DNA from: Ornithinimicrobium humiphilum
GTDB lineage: Bacteria; Actinomycetota; Actinomycetes; Actinomycetales; Dermatophilaceae
Direction of reading: 5' to 3'
DNA: 64,000 nt
Assembly: GCF_006716885.1 (NCBI RefSeq)
Contig: NZ_VFPU01000003.1
Span: 131,598 to 195,597 of the forward strand
Shown: piece by piece, positions 42,026 through 49,516 of the stretch
How positions within the stretch are numbered: the stretch's first letter is position 1
How the letters are laid out: each line of letters starts with the position of its first letter
The notes under the pieces: model-generated
What the model was told of the DNA's origin: nothing
Database searches by the model: none
The model's input: only the letters and a program-made list of their open reading frames with translations
Made by a program: the position numbers and the translations under genes

Positions 42026-42811
42026 ATGGGGCTGCTCGACGCGGTCGCCTTCCTGACGCGCATCCCGGTCCCGGTCTCCCGCTCGCGGGTGCCGGACCTG
42101 GCACGTGCCACGGTGTGGTTCCCCCTGGTCGGCGCAGTGCTGGGCGCCGTCCTGCTCGGGCTCGGGACCGCGCTGACGGGGCCGCTGACGGTCCTCGTCG
42201 CCGCCGTGCTGGTGGTCGTCCTCGAGCTCGTGGTCACCGGAGCCCTCCACCTCGACGGCCTGGCCGACGTCACCGACGGGCTCGGCGGGCGCGACCGCGG
42301 GACCCGGCTGCGGATCATGAAGGACTCCGCGACCGGCGTCTACGGCGCCGCGGCCGTGGTCCTCTGCCTGGTCCTCGAGGTCGCCCTGCTGGTCGCGCTC
42401 CTCGACGGGGCCACGGCGGCGGTTCCCCCGACGTGGCTCCTCCCCGGGCTGCCCGCGTGGGCCGGGGTCGCCCTGGTCGGGGCGACGGCCTGGTCGCTGT
42501 CGCGCGCGGCGATGCTCCCGGTGGCGCTGGCTCTTCCCTACGCCCGGGCCGAGGGCACGGGCCGCACGGTCGTGGAGGGGCTGGCGCCACGGCATACCCT
42601 CCTGGCCTGGGTCGTTCCCGTCGTCCTGTGCGCGGTCCTCGGGACGACCGGCGCAGCGATGCTGCTCGCGGCACTCCTCGCCACCGCCGGCGTCGGCGCG
42701 CTCGCGCGACGGACCCTTGGTGGAGCGACGGGCGACGTCCTCGGGGCGACGGCCCAGGTGGCGCTGCTGGCCGCCCTCCTCGCGGCGGTCGCCGACCTCC
42801 CGACGGCCTGA
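42026..42811 (+). CDS. cobS: Cobalamin synthase CobS
   Basis: A 261-residue membrane protein of the CobS family: LLDAVAFLTRIPVPVSR, WFPLVGAVLGAVLLGLG, ALHLDGLADVTDGLGGRDRG and MKDSATGVYGAAAVV. The D-rich motif binds Mg2+ for condensing GDP-cobinamide with alpha-ribazole phosphate. It ends the cobalamin cluster one base after the cobT stop. The 260-bp gap that follows carries no other gene and presumably the promoter of the symporter operon. Confidence 0.95.
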   Translation: MGLLDAVAFLTRIPVPVSRSRVPDLARATVWFPLVGAVLGAVLLGLGTALTGPLTVLVAAVLVVVLELVVTGALHLDGLADVTDGLGGRDRGTRLRIMKDSATGVYGAAAVVLCLVLEVALLVALLDGATAAVPPTWLLPGLPAWAGVALVGATAWSLSRAAMLPVALALPYARAEGTGRTVVEGLAPRHTLLAWVVPVVLCAVLGTTGAAMLLAALLATAGVGALARRTLGGATGDVLGATAQVALLAALLAAVADLPTA

Positions 42812-43071
42812 GACGACCGTTCACCCGGCGAGACCGACCGCTGGTCGGTCCCGGGCGACCGTTCGTCGCGTCGGCAACCGCTCGGCGTGCGACGCTTTCC
42901 GCTCAGCGTCCCGTGCCGACCGCTGACCGGAACCGGCACCCCAGGTGCTCGCACAGCCGTGACCGGCGTCAATACCGTGACGCCCGTCACACCGCCGTGA
43001 CGACGGCGGACCGCTTCTGCCAAGGAGAGACCTGTGAGTGCCCGTGAAAACGTCCCGCCGGGGGTGTCCTG

Positions 43072-43353
43072 ATGGATGCCGCCAAGCGCCAGGAGTACTG
43101 GCGCCGCAACCTGCGCCTGATGGCGATCCTGCTCACGATCTGGGCCCTCGTGTCCTTCGGGGCCGGGATCATCTTCGTCGAGCCGCTGAATGACCTCGCG
43201 AACTTCATGGGGATGCCCCTGGGCTTCTGGTTCGCCCAGCAGGGGTCGATCCTGACCTTCCTCGTCCTCATCGCCGTCTACGTGTGGCGCATGGACAAGC
43301 TCGACAAGGAGTTCGGGATCACCGAGTACGAAGAGGGGATCCACCACTCATGA
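43072..43353 (+). CDS. DUF4212 symporter small subunit
   Basis: A 93-residue two-helix membrane protein: YWRRNLRLMAILLTIWALVS, PLNDLANFMGMPLGFWFAQQ and YVWRMDKLDKEFG. This is the DUF4212 pattern seen immediately before VC_2705-type sodium:solute symporters, of which it is regarded as a small subunit. Its stop overlaps the symporter ATG (ATGA). Confidence 0.92.
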   Translation: MDAAKRQEYWRRNLRLMAILLTIWALVSFGAGIIFVEPLNDLANFMGMPLGFWFAQQGSILTFLVLIAVYVWRMDKLDKEFGITEYEEGIHHS

Positions 43354-45083
43354 GCACCGTGCAGATCTGGACCCTCGTCTTCGTCGTCCTGACCTTCGGC
43401 TTCTACATCTACATCGCCTACGCGAGCCGGGTGAAGGACACGGCGGGCTTCTACGTCGCCAGCGGTGGCATCCCCGCCCCGGCCAACGGCGCCGCGATCG
43501 CGGCCGACTGGATGAGCGCCGCGTCGTTCATCTCGATGGCCGGCATCATCGCGCTGAGCAACAACGGCTACGCCGGCTCGGTCTACCTCATGGGCTGGAC
43601 GGGCGGCTACGTGCTGCTGGCCATGCTCCTTGCGCCCTACCTGCGCAAGTTCGGCAAGTACACCGTCCCCGAGTTCGTCGGTGACCGCTACAACGAGTCG
43701 GCGCGCCTCATCGCGGTCGTCTGCGCGATCGTCGTCTCGTTCGTCTACGTCGCCGGCCAGATGTCCGGCGTCGGCGTGGTCTTCCAGCGTTTCCTGGGCG
43801 TCGACCAGACCCTCGGCGTCATCATCGGCATGGTCATCGTCTTCCTCTACGCCGTGCTCGGCGGCATGAAGGGCATCACCTGGACCCAGGTGGCGCAGTA
43901 CTCCGTGCTCATCGTCGCCTACCTGATCCCGGCGGTCGCCATCTCCCAGAAGCTCACCGGCATCCCGCTCCCGCAGGTCGGCTTCGGGCAGATCATGAGC
44001 GATCTCAACGGGCTGCAGGCGGACTTCGGGCTGGCCGAGTACACCTCGCCGTTCACCCAGATGAACATGCTCAACATGATCCTCATGACGGCGACGCTGA
44101 TGTTCGGCACCGCCGGTCTGCCGCACGTCATCGTGCGCTTCTACACGGCACGGAGCGTGCGGGCGGCCCGCTTCTCCGCGCTGTGGGCGCTGTTCTTCAT
44201 CGCGCTGCTCTACACCACGGCCCCGGCCATCGGTGCGTTCAGCAAGTTCAACATCCTCAACCAGATCCCGGGCACCACGATCGGCCAGGAGCCGGAGTGG
44301 TTCCAGTCGTGGCAGGACGTCGGGCTGATCACCGTGGACGACCTCAACGGCAACGGCGTCATCGACGTCGACGGCGGCCTCGGCGCGGGCTTCGAGCTGG
44401 CCATCAACAACGACATCGTCGTGCTGGCCACGCCGGAGATCGCCGGCCTGCCCGCCCCGATCGTCGGTCTGGTCGCCGCCGGTGGTCTCGCCGCCGCGCT
44501 GTCGACGGCGTCCGGCCTGCTGCTGGTCATCTCCTCGGCGGTCGCCAACGACGTCTACTACAAGCGGATCAACCCGCAGGCGACGGAGGCCCGCCAGCTC
44601 ATGGTCGGTCGCATCGCCATGGGTGCCGCGATCGTCGTCGCCGGCTACCTCGGCATCAACCCTCCCGGGTTCGTGGCCCAGGTAGTGGCGCTGGCCTTCG
44701 GACTCGGAGCGGCGAGCTTCTTCCCGATCCTCGTGCTGGGGATCTTCTGGAAGAAGACCACCGCGGTGGGAGCCGCCGCCGGTATGGCGACCGGTCTGCT
44801 CGTCACGCTGGCCTACCAGATCTGGACGCTGCCGATCTACGGCGGCAGCGACGGGATCCTGGGCATCACGGCCACCAGCTTCGGCGCCGTGGGCATGCTG
44901 ATCAACTTCGCGGTGACGATCATCGTGTCGCAGTTCACGCCCAAGCCCACCGAGACCATGCAGCGCCTGGTCGAGGAGGTCCGCTACCCGGGTCGCAGCG
45001 AGCTGGTGGCGGCTCACGCCGAGGGTGCCGTCGACGAGGAGCTCATCCACGGCTCGCACGACGACCACGGTCGGCACCACTGA
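43350..45083 (+). CDS. Sodium:solute symporter (ActP-like, VC_2705 family)
   Basis: A 577-residue transporter with about 13-14 helices: FYVASGGIPAPANGAAIAAD, WMSAASFISMAGIIAL and MFGTAGLPHVIVRFYTARSV with the SSS-family pattern. Between helices, residues about 329-341 form an EF-hand-like loop (DDLNGNGVIDVDG), a hallmark of this branch rather than of acetate permease ActP itself. The C-terminus is His-rich (HGSHDDHGRHH). It presumably imports a short carboxylate with Na+. Forms a two-gene operon with the DUF4212 subunit. Confidence 0.9.
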   Translation: MSTVQIWTLVFVVLTFGFYIYIAYASRVKDTAGFYVASGGIPAPANGAAIAADWMSAASFISMAGIIALSNNGYAGSVYLMGWTGGYVLLAMLLAPYLRKFGKYTVPEFVGDRYNESARLIAVVCAIVVSFVYVAGQMSGVGVVFQRFLGVDQTLGVIIGMVIVFLYAVLGGMKGITWTQVAQYSVLIVAYLIPAVAISQKLTGIPLPQVGFGQIMSDLNGLQADFGLAEYTSPFTQMNMLNMILMTATLMFGTAGLPHVIVRFYTARSVRAARFSALWALFFIALLYTTAPAIGAFSKFNILNQIPGTTIGQEPEWFQSWQDVGLITVDDLNGNGVIDVDGGLGAGFELAINNDIVVLATPEIAGLPAPIVGLVAAGGLAAALSTASGLLLVISSAVANDVYYKRINPQATEARQLMVGRIAMGAAIVVAGYLGINPPGFVAQVVALAFGLGAASFFPILVLGIFWKKTTAVGAAAGMATGLLVTLAYQIWTLPIYGGSDGILGITATSFGAVGMLINFAVTIIVSQFTPKPTETMQRLVEEVRYPGRSELVAAHAEGAVDEELIHGSHDDHGRHH

Positions 45084-45105
45084 GCCGGCCCGCCCGCCCG
45101 TCCGG

Positions 45106-45137
45106 CGCGGCCGCGGACCGTCCCACCCGCGGCCGCG
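45106..45137. terminator. Hairpin terminator after the symporter
   Basis: Perfect 11-bp arms (CGCGGCCGCGG at 45106-45116 and its complement at 45127-45137) with a 10-base loop, 23 bases after the symporter stop. No T-run. Confidence 0.6.
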
Positions 45138-45188
45138 ACGGGCGGCGCACCTCCACCTCCTCCCCTCTCTCCCCGTGAAGGCCCCACA

Positions 45189-45602
45189 ATGGCGACCATG
45201 ACCGCCCCGCCCCGCACCCGCCGGCAGCTGATGCCCGGGCAGAAGCGGCTGCTCGCCGCGAGCGCGCTGATGATCGTCGGGGCCTTCCTGCCCTGGCTCT
45301 ACACGCCGCTGGGCACCGTGACCGGGATGCGCGGCCCCGGCCTGTGGACCGCCACGGTCGGGCTGCTGGCCCTCGCCGGCGCCCTCGTGCCGCTGCGCCT
45401 CCCGGCCGTGCTCCAGGCCCTCGTCGCCGCGGCCATCTGCATCGCCGTGCCGGTCTGGCAGTTCTGGCACCTCTTCGGCAAGGTCGGCATGGCCGGATGG
45501 ACCCCGGGGCCAGGGCTGGTCCTCACCCTGGGCGGTGGGGTCCTGGCCCTCGTCGCCGCCCGGCAGATCTGGACGCTCCGCCCAGGGGCACCCGCCGCCT
45601 GA
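45189..45602 (+). CDS. Hypothetical four-helix membrane protein
   Basis: A 137-residue protein with about four transmembrane segments (LLAASALMIVGAFLPWLY, LWTATVGLLALAGALVP, VLQALVAAAICIAVPVW, LVLTLGGGVLALVAARQIW). The FLPWLYTPLGTVTGMRGPG motif between the first two recalls small actinobacterial membrane proteins of unknown function. An in-frame ATG at 45198 is an alternative start. It lies 36 bases before the rhomboid gene on the same strand. Confidence 0.7.
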   Translation: MATMTAPPRTRRQLMPGQKRLLAASALMIVGAFLPWLYTPLGTVTGMRGPGLWTATVGLLALAGALVPLRLPAVLQALVAAAICIAVPVWQFWHLFGKVGMAGWTPGPGLVLTLGGGVLALVAARQIWTLRPGAPAA

Positions 45603-45638
45603 GAGCCGCTCCCGGACGAGGGCTGGCAGGCTGGACCC

Positions 45639-46250
45639 GTGACCACCGCACGCCGCCCCGCCCGCTCCACCACGACCGGAGTGCCGAGCTGGCTGCACCG
45701 GCTCGTGCCGGTGCTCGTCCTCGTCGGCCTGATGTGGGTCAGCGAGCTGCTCGACCTCCTCACCCCGCTGCAGCTGGACGCCTACGGCATCCGGCCCCGC
45801 GAGGCCGACGGGCTGGTCGGCATCGTGCTGAGCCCGTTCCTCCACCTCGGGCTGCCCCACCTGGTCGCCAACACCTCGGGCCTGCTGGTCCTGGGCGGCC
45901 TCGTCGCGACGACGACGCGGCACCTCTGGGTCGTCACCGCCGGGGTGGTGCTCCTGGGCGGGGCCGCGGTCTGGCTCCTGGGCGCGCCGCGCACCGTGGT
46001 CATCGGCGCCAGCGGGGTCGTCTACGGCTATGCCGCCTTCCTCGTGGTCTACGGCTTCGTCAGCCGCCGGGTGGCGCCGGCCCTCGTCGGCGTGCTGGTG
46101 GCGGTCCTCTACGGCGGGCTGCTCTGGGGCGTGCTGCCGCTCCAGCCCGGCATCTCCTGGCAGGGCCACCTCTTCGGCGGCGCCGCCGGGGTGATGATGG
46201 CCGTGGTCCTCGGTCGCCGCGACCGGCGACCCGCCTCAGCCCGCCGGTGA
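45639..46250 (+). CDS. Rhomboid-family intramembrane serine protease
   Basis: A 203-residue polytopic membrane protein with about six helices. The catalytic serine lies in VIGASGVVYGYAAFLV (GASG motif) and the partner His in ISWQGHLFGGAAGVMM. An early HLGLPHLVANTSGLLVLGG supplies the conserved H-x3-N. It should cut transmembrane substrates. GTG start. Its last 15 bases overlap the 3' end of the opposite SRPBCC gene. Confidence 0.9.
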   Translation: MTTARRPARSTTTGVPSWLHRLVPVLVLVGLMWVSELLDLLTPLQLDAYGIRPREADGLVGIVLSPFLHLGLPHLVANTSGLLVLGGLVATTTRHLWVVTAGVVLLGGAAVWLLGAPRTVVIGASGVVYGYAAFLVVYGFVSRRVAPALVGVLVAVLYGGLLWGVLPLQPGISWQGHLFGGAAGVMMAVVLGRRDRRPASARR

Positions 46251-46757
46251 CTCCTCGACCTCGACACCGAAGGCCGCGGCATACTCCGGGGCCAGCTCGA
46301 GGTAGCCGTCCCACCCGACCGTGCTGACCTCGCCGGTGCGGACGCTGTCGACGAGCCGGTCCAGGTAGTACTCCCAGCCCGGACCGACGTCGGTCACCGG
46401 CAGGTGCGGCCCCATCACCTGGGCGAACTCGAGCACCGTGCCGGACCCCTGGGCGCGGAACCGCAGGTCGAGCGTCCACACCTGGGCCGGGTCGTCGTCG
46501 CGGTTGTGCAGCCGCAGGTGGTGCGGCGGCTCGCACGCGTCGATGACGTAGATCTCGGAGCCGAGGTCGTCCTCGAAGCCCCAGGCGACCTCCACCTCGC
46601 CGGTCGAGGGGTCGCCCGTCCACGAGCCGAACCAGCGAGCGAGCCGGTCCGACTCGGTGACGGCGGCCCACACGTCCTCGACGGGGGCGGGGAAGGTGCG
46701 CTCGAGGACGAGGTGGTCCTCGCCGTCGCGGGTCTCGGGGCGTCCGGTGATGGTCAT
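46236..46757 (-). CDS. SRPBCC (Aha1/START-like) protein paired with ArsR
   Basis: A 173-residue SRPBCC protein: LERTFPAPVEDVWAAVTESD, RLARWFGSWTGDP, VEVAWGFEDDLGSEIYVIDA and GWEYYLDRLVDSV. It is the second ArsR-linked SRPBCC in this window (the first is at 28544-29038), but the two are only distantly similar. ATG overlaps the ArsR stop. Confidence 0.88.
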   Translation of the reverse strand: MTITGRPETRDGEDHLVLERTFPAPVEDVWAAVTESDRLARWFGSWTGDPSTGEVEVAWGFEDDLGSEIYVIDACEPPHHLRLHNRDDDPAQVWTLDLRFRAQGSGTVLEFAQVMGPHLPVTDVGPGWEYYLDRLVDSVRTGEVSTVGWDGYLELAPEYAAAFGVEVEESPAG

Positions 46758-47152
46758 GCGATCTCTCCTGCCGTGCCTGAGGGTCGGTCCTGCTGCGCGA
46801 CGGGCCGGCCGGCCCGCTCGCGCACGGTGCGGCGCACCTCGAGGTCGAGGGCGTCGAGACGGGAGGGGGGCACCGGCGGCCGCGAGGCTGCGGGTCCGCC
46901 CCGCTCGCTCAGGGCGGTCGCCCAGGTGGCGACCTCCTCGAGCGGGGTGGGCACGAGGGCGTAATGACGCTCGCGCCCCCGGTCGGTCGCGGTGACGAGA
47001 CCGGCCTCGCCCAGGACGCGCAGGTGCCGACTGACGGCAGGCCGGGAGATGCCCCGGCCGGCGGTCAGGTCGACGACGCGCGCCGGCCCGGCGGCCAGCT
47101 GCTCCAGCAGGCCGCGCCGCACGGGGTCGGCGATCGCGTCGAAGACGTCCAT
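46754..47152 (-). CDS. ArsR-family transcriptional regulator
   Basis: A 132-residue winged-helix regulator: FDAIADPVRRGLLEQLAAGP, GISRPAVSRHLRVLGEAGLV and GRERHYALV. No metal-binding cysteines. It is followed, with an ATGA overlap, by an SRPBCC gene, and preceded by a perfect 10-bp-arm dyad just 4 bases upstream of the ATG, which it probably binds as an autorepressor. Confidence 0.92.
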   Translation of the reverse strand: MDVFDAIADPVRRGLLEQLAAGPARVVDLTAGRGISRPAVSRHLRVLGEAGLVTATDRGRERHYALVPTPLEEVATWATALSERGGPAASRPPVPPSRLDALDLEVRRTVRERAGRPVAQQDRPSGTAGEIA

Positions 47153-47156
47153 GGCA

Positions 47157-47182
47157 GATAGGTAACCACTGAGTTACCTATC
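47157..47182. promoter_or_regulatory. Perfect palindromic operator of the second ArsR operon
   Basis: GATAGGTAAC (47157-47166), six-base spacer, GTTACCTATC (47173-47182). The arms are perfect, and the site is markedly AT-rich against its surroundings. Its position overlapping the arsR leader is ideal for autorepression. Confidence 0.75.
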
Positions 47183-47208
47183 GGTCAAGCCCCTTCGGTC
47201 CACCCGGG

Positions 47209-47358
47209 TCAGGCACCCTCCTCCGGGGCCCCCTCGGCGGGGTCGCGGTCGTTCTCGCCGTCCTCGTCGGAGCCGCCGCTCGTGAGCATGTCCGGGTCGC
47301 TGTCCGGGTCCTGCTCCGGGTCGTAGCCCGTGTCCTTGCCGCTGGGGTTCTCGCTCAT
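47209..47358 (-). CDS. Small acidic disordered protein
   Basis: A 49-residue protein starting at ATG 47358 with GGAGGG immediately upstream: MSENPSGKDTGYDPEQDPDS and then DPDMLTSGGSDEDGENDRD. Almost half the residues are Asp, Glu, Ser or Gly, so it is probably unfolded. Too short for family assignment; the composition and ribosome-binding site favour a real gene. Confidence 0.6.
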   Translation of the reverse strand: MSENPSGKDTGYDPEQDPDSDPDMLTSGGSDEDGENDRDPAEGAPEEGA

Positions 47359-47427
47359 CCCTCCACCGTGGCACCGCCGGGGGTATGCCGCATCCCGGTC
47401 GGGCGGGTGCTGTGGCAGGGTCGGGAC

Positions 47428-47922
47428 ATGGCCCGGTTGCTCGTGGTGCACCACTCCCCGACCCGGGGCGTGCGCTCGCTGACCGACGCGGTGCTCGCGG
47501 GAGCCCACGACCCCGCGATCGAGGGCGTGGACGTCGTCGAGCGACCCGCGCTGGAGGCGAGCGCCGAGGACGTGCTCGCGGCCGACGGCTACCTGCTGGG
47601 GACGCCCGCCAACTTCGGCTACATGTCGGGGGCGCTCAAGCACTTCTTCGACAGCACCTTCCTGCGCGTCGGCGGGGCGCTGTCGCCGACCGGGGCCGCG
47701 GAGGCGTCGGCGGGGACGACGGCCGGGCGGCCGTTCGGGCTCTGGGTGCACGGCCGCTACGACACCACCGGAGCGGTCCGCTCCGTGCTGCCGATCGCCG
47801 GCGCCCTGGGCTGGCGCCAGGCCGCCGAGGTGCTCGAGGTGATGGGCGACGTCGGCGAGGCGGAGCGCGAGGCGGCCTACGAGCTCGGCGCCACGCTCGC
47901 CGCGCTGGTCGGCGACCGCTGA
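47428..47922 (+). CDS. NAD(P)H-dependent flavodoxin-like oxidoreductase
   Basis: A 164-residue flavodoxin-fold protein: RLLVVHHSPTRGVRSLTDAVL forms the FMN-phosphate loop, and GYLLGTPANFGYMSGALKHF with FDSTF the flavin-stacking region. Resembles WrbA/NADPH-quinone reductase relatives of the FMN_red family. Single gene; substrate unknown. Confidence 0.85.
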   Translation: MARLLVVHHSPTRGVRSLTDAVLAGAHDPAIEGVDVVERPALEASAEDVLAADGYLLGTPANFGYMSGALKHFFDSTFLRVGGALSPTGAAEASAGTTAGRPFGLWVHGRYDTTGAVRSVLPIAGALGWRQAAEVLEVMGDVGEAEREAAYELGATLAALVGDR

Positions 47923-47973
47923 GCCGCGGCGGGCGACCCCAGCGTGGGGACCCGGCCAACCCGTCCCGGCCCC

Positions 47974-49002
47974 TCAGACCAGGCCCTCGTCGGCCGGGTC
48001 GGTGAGGCCGCCGTCGGCCTCCTCTCCCGTCCCCGGCTCCGGAGAGCCGATGTGCACGAGGGCGTCCCCGCTGTTGACCAGCGGCGCCTCGGTCCGACCG
48101 ATGACGATGCCGTCGCGGTCGGCCTTCACGAGGGCCAGCCGGCGCCCGAAGGAGTTGAGCAGCTCGCCGAGCCGCTCCCCCTCGCGCACCTTCTGCCCGA
48201 GCTGGGCGTCCAGCCGCAGGATCCCGGTCCGGCGCGCCCGGACCCAGCCGCTGCGCCAGCAGACGTCGCTGGGGTGCTCGGGGTCCTCCAGCCCCGGCGG
48301 CGGGTCGATCATGCCGAGCCGCACCAGCACCCGCAGCACGCCGTCGACGCCCGCGGTGATCGCCCACTCGTCGAAGCGCCAGGCCTCGCCCGCCTCGTAG
48401 AGCAGCACGCGGGCCCCGCGGTCGACGGCCGCCGAGCGCAGCGAGCCGTCACGGAGCCGCGCGTGGTAGAGCACCGGCGCCCCGAACGCCTCGCCCAGCT
48501 CGCGGGTGCGGTCGTCCTCGAGGTCGCAGCGGATCTGCGGCAGGTTGCTGCGCCGGTCGGAGGCGGTGTGCAGGTCGATGCCGACGTCGCTCTTGGCGAC
48601 GATCTCGGTCATCATCAGGTGCGCGATGCGGGCCGCCAGCGACCCGCGCGCCGACCCGGGGAAGCTGCGGTTGAGGTCGCGGCGGTCGGGCAGGTAGCGG
48701 TCGCCGGTCATCGTGCCGAGGACGTTGACGATCGGCACCGCGATGAGCGTGCCGCGGATCTCCCTGGCCGAGACCTGCTGCAGCACGCGGCGCACGATCT
48801 CGATGCCGACGACCTCGTCGCCGTGGATGGCGCCGTCGATCCACACCGTCGGGCCCTCCTCGCGGCCGTGCAGCACGTGGACCGGCAGGCTGACCTCGGC
48901 GCCCGTGATGAGCCGGGTGATGGGCAGCGACACCTCGCGTCGCGCCCCCGCCCGCACCCGGACCGTGCCGATCGCGAACGACGGCCGCAGCGCGCGGCCC
49001 AC
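47974..49002 (-). CDS. AstE/AspA-type zinc carboxypeptidase-fold deacylase
   Basis: A 342-residue M14-like protein of the succinylglutamate desuccinylase/aspartoacylase family. The zinc and catalytic residues are in DGAIHGDEVVGIEI (His, Glu), GIDLHTASDRRSNLPQIRCD and VLLYEAGEAWRFDE. The C-terminal roughly 90 residues form a lipoyl-like beta barrel (GILRLDAQLGQKVREGERLG, DRDGIVIGRTE). Its GTG start overlaps by one base the stop of the aspartic-protease-like gene, and both diverge from the RimK-like gene. The family removes acyl groups from N-acyl amino acids; here a peptide amide made by the ligase is the likely substrate (inference). Confidence 0.85.
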   Translation of the reverse strand: MGRALRPSFAIGTVRVRAGARREVSLPITRLITGAEVSLPVHVLHGREEGPTVWIDGAIHGDEVVGIEIVRRVLQQVSAREIRGTLIAVPIVNVLGTMTGDRYLPDRRDLNRSFPGSARGSLAARIAHLMMTEIVAKSDVGIDLHTASDRRSNLPQIRCDLEDDRTRELGEAFGAPVLYHARLRDGSLRSAAVDRGARVLLYEAGEAWRFDEWAITAGVDGVLRVLVRLGMIDPPPGLEDPEHPSDVCWRSGWVRARRTGILRLDAQLGQKVREGERLGELLNSFGRRLALVKADRDGIVIGRTEAPLVNSGDALVHIGSPEPGTGEEADGGLTDPADEGLV

Positions 49003-49496
49003 TAGCGGCCCCAGTTGCGGCGGCGCACGGCCCGCGGGGGCCGCCCGCCCGCGTAGGAGACGGCCGGGTCGACGAGGAAGCCCTGCACCAGCGCCTCGCG
49101 GCCCACGAGCATCCGGAAGCCCATCTCGTCGCGGCCGGTGAGCGTCACCTCGGCCTGCACCTCGCGGCCCGCCAGGACCATCGGGACGAGCACGACATAC
49201 CTCGTCTCCTGGTGCCCCGAGCTGCTGCGGACGGTGCGGACGTCGTGCACCGGCAGCTCGACCGTCACGGAGTCCTCGGCGGTCGCCTGCCAGGGGTGGA
49301 CGTCGAAGCGCACCCACCGCTGCCCGTCCACCTCGATCTCGCGGAGGTCGAAGGCGTGCAGCGACGAGGTGCGCGCTCCGGTGTCGATCTTGGCCTTGAT
49401 CCAGGGCACGCCGAGAGCGTCGAGGCGGACCCACTCACGCCAGCCGACGACGGTCGGGGCGGGGGTGGTTTCATAGTCGGGACCAGGCACCCCCAC
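49002..49496 (-). CDS. RimB-like retropepsin-fold protein ('ATP-dependent zinc protease' family)
   Basis: A 164-residue protein with one aspartic-protease-type core: VVGWREWVRLDALGVPWIKA, then the KIDTGARTSSLHAFD motif in which DTG is the retropepsin catalytic triplet. It continues TLTGRDEMGFRMLVGREAL, where MxxRMLVGR is the PF05618-type signature. These proteins accompany RimK-type ATP-grasp ligases and trim the added glutamates in the best-studied case. GTG start at 49496; only 20 bases separate it from the divergent RimK-like GTG start, with no ribosome-binding site, so leaderless translation is likely. Confidence 0.85.
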   Translation of the reverse strand: MGVPGPDYETTPAPTVVGWREWVRLDALGVPWIKAKIDTGARTSSLHAFDLREIEVDGQRWVRFDVHPWQATAEDSVTVELPVHDVRTVRSSSGHQETRYVVLVPMVLAGREVQAEVTLTGRDEMGFRMLVGREALVQGFLVDPAVSYAGGRPPRAVRRRNWGR

Positions 49497-49516
49497 ATCT
49501 TGTCAGGACCCCGTTC

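Noticed and set aside
43278..46169. A 963-codon open frame on the minus strand across the symporter, small membrane protein and rhomboid genes
   Set aside because: Same third-position GC artefact; the plus-strand genes have clear family motifs and start sites, and this frame has none.
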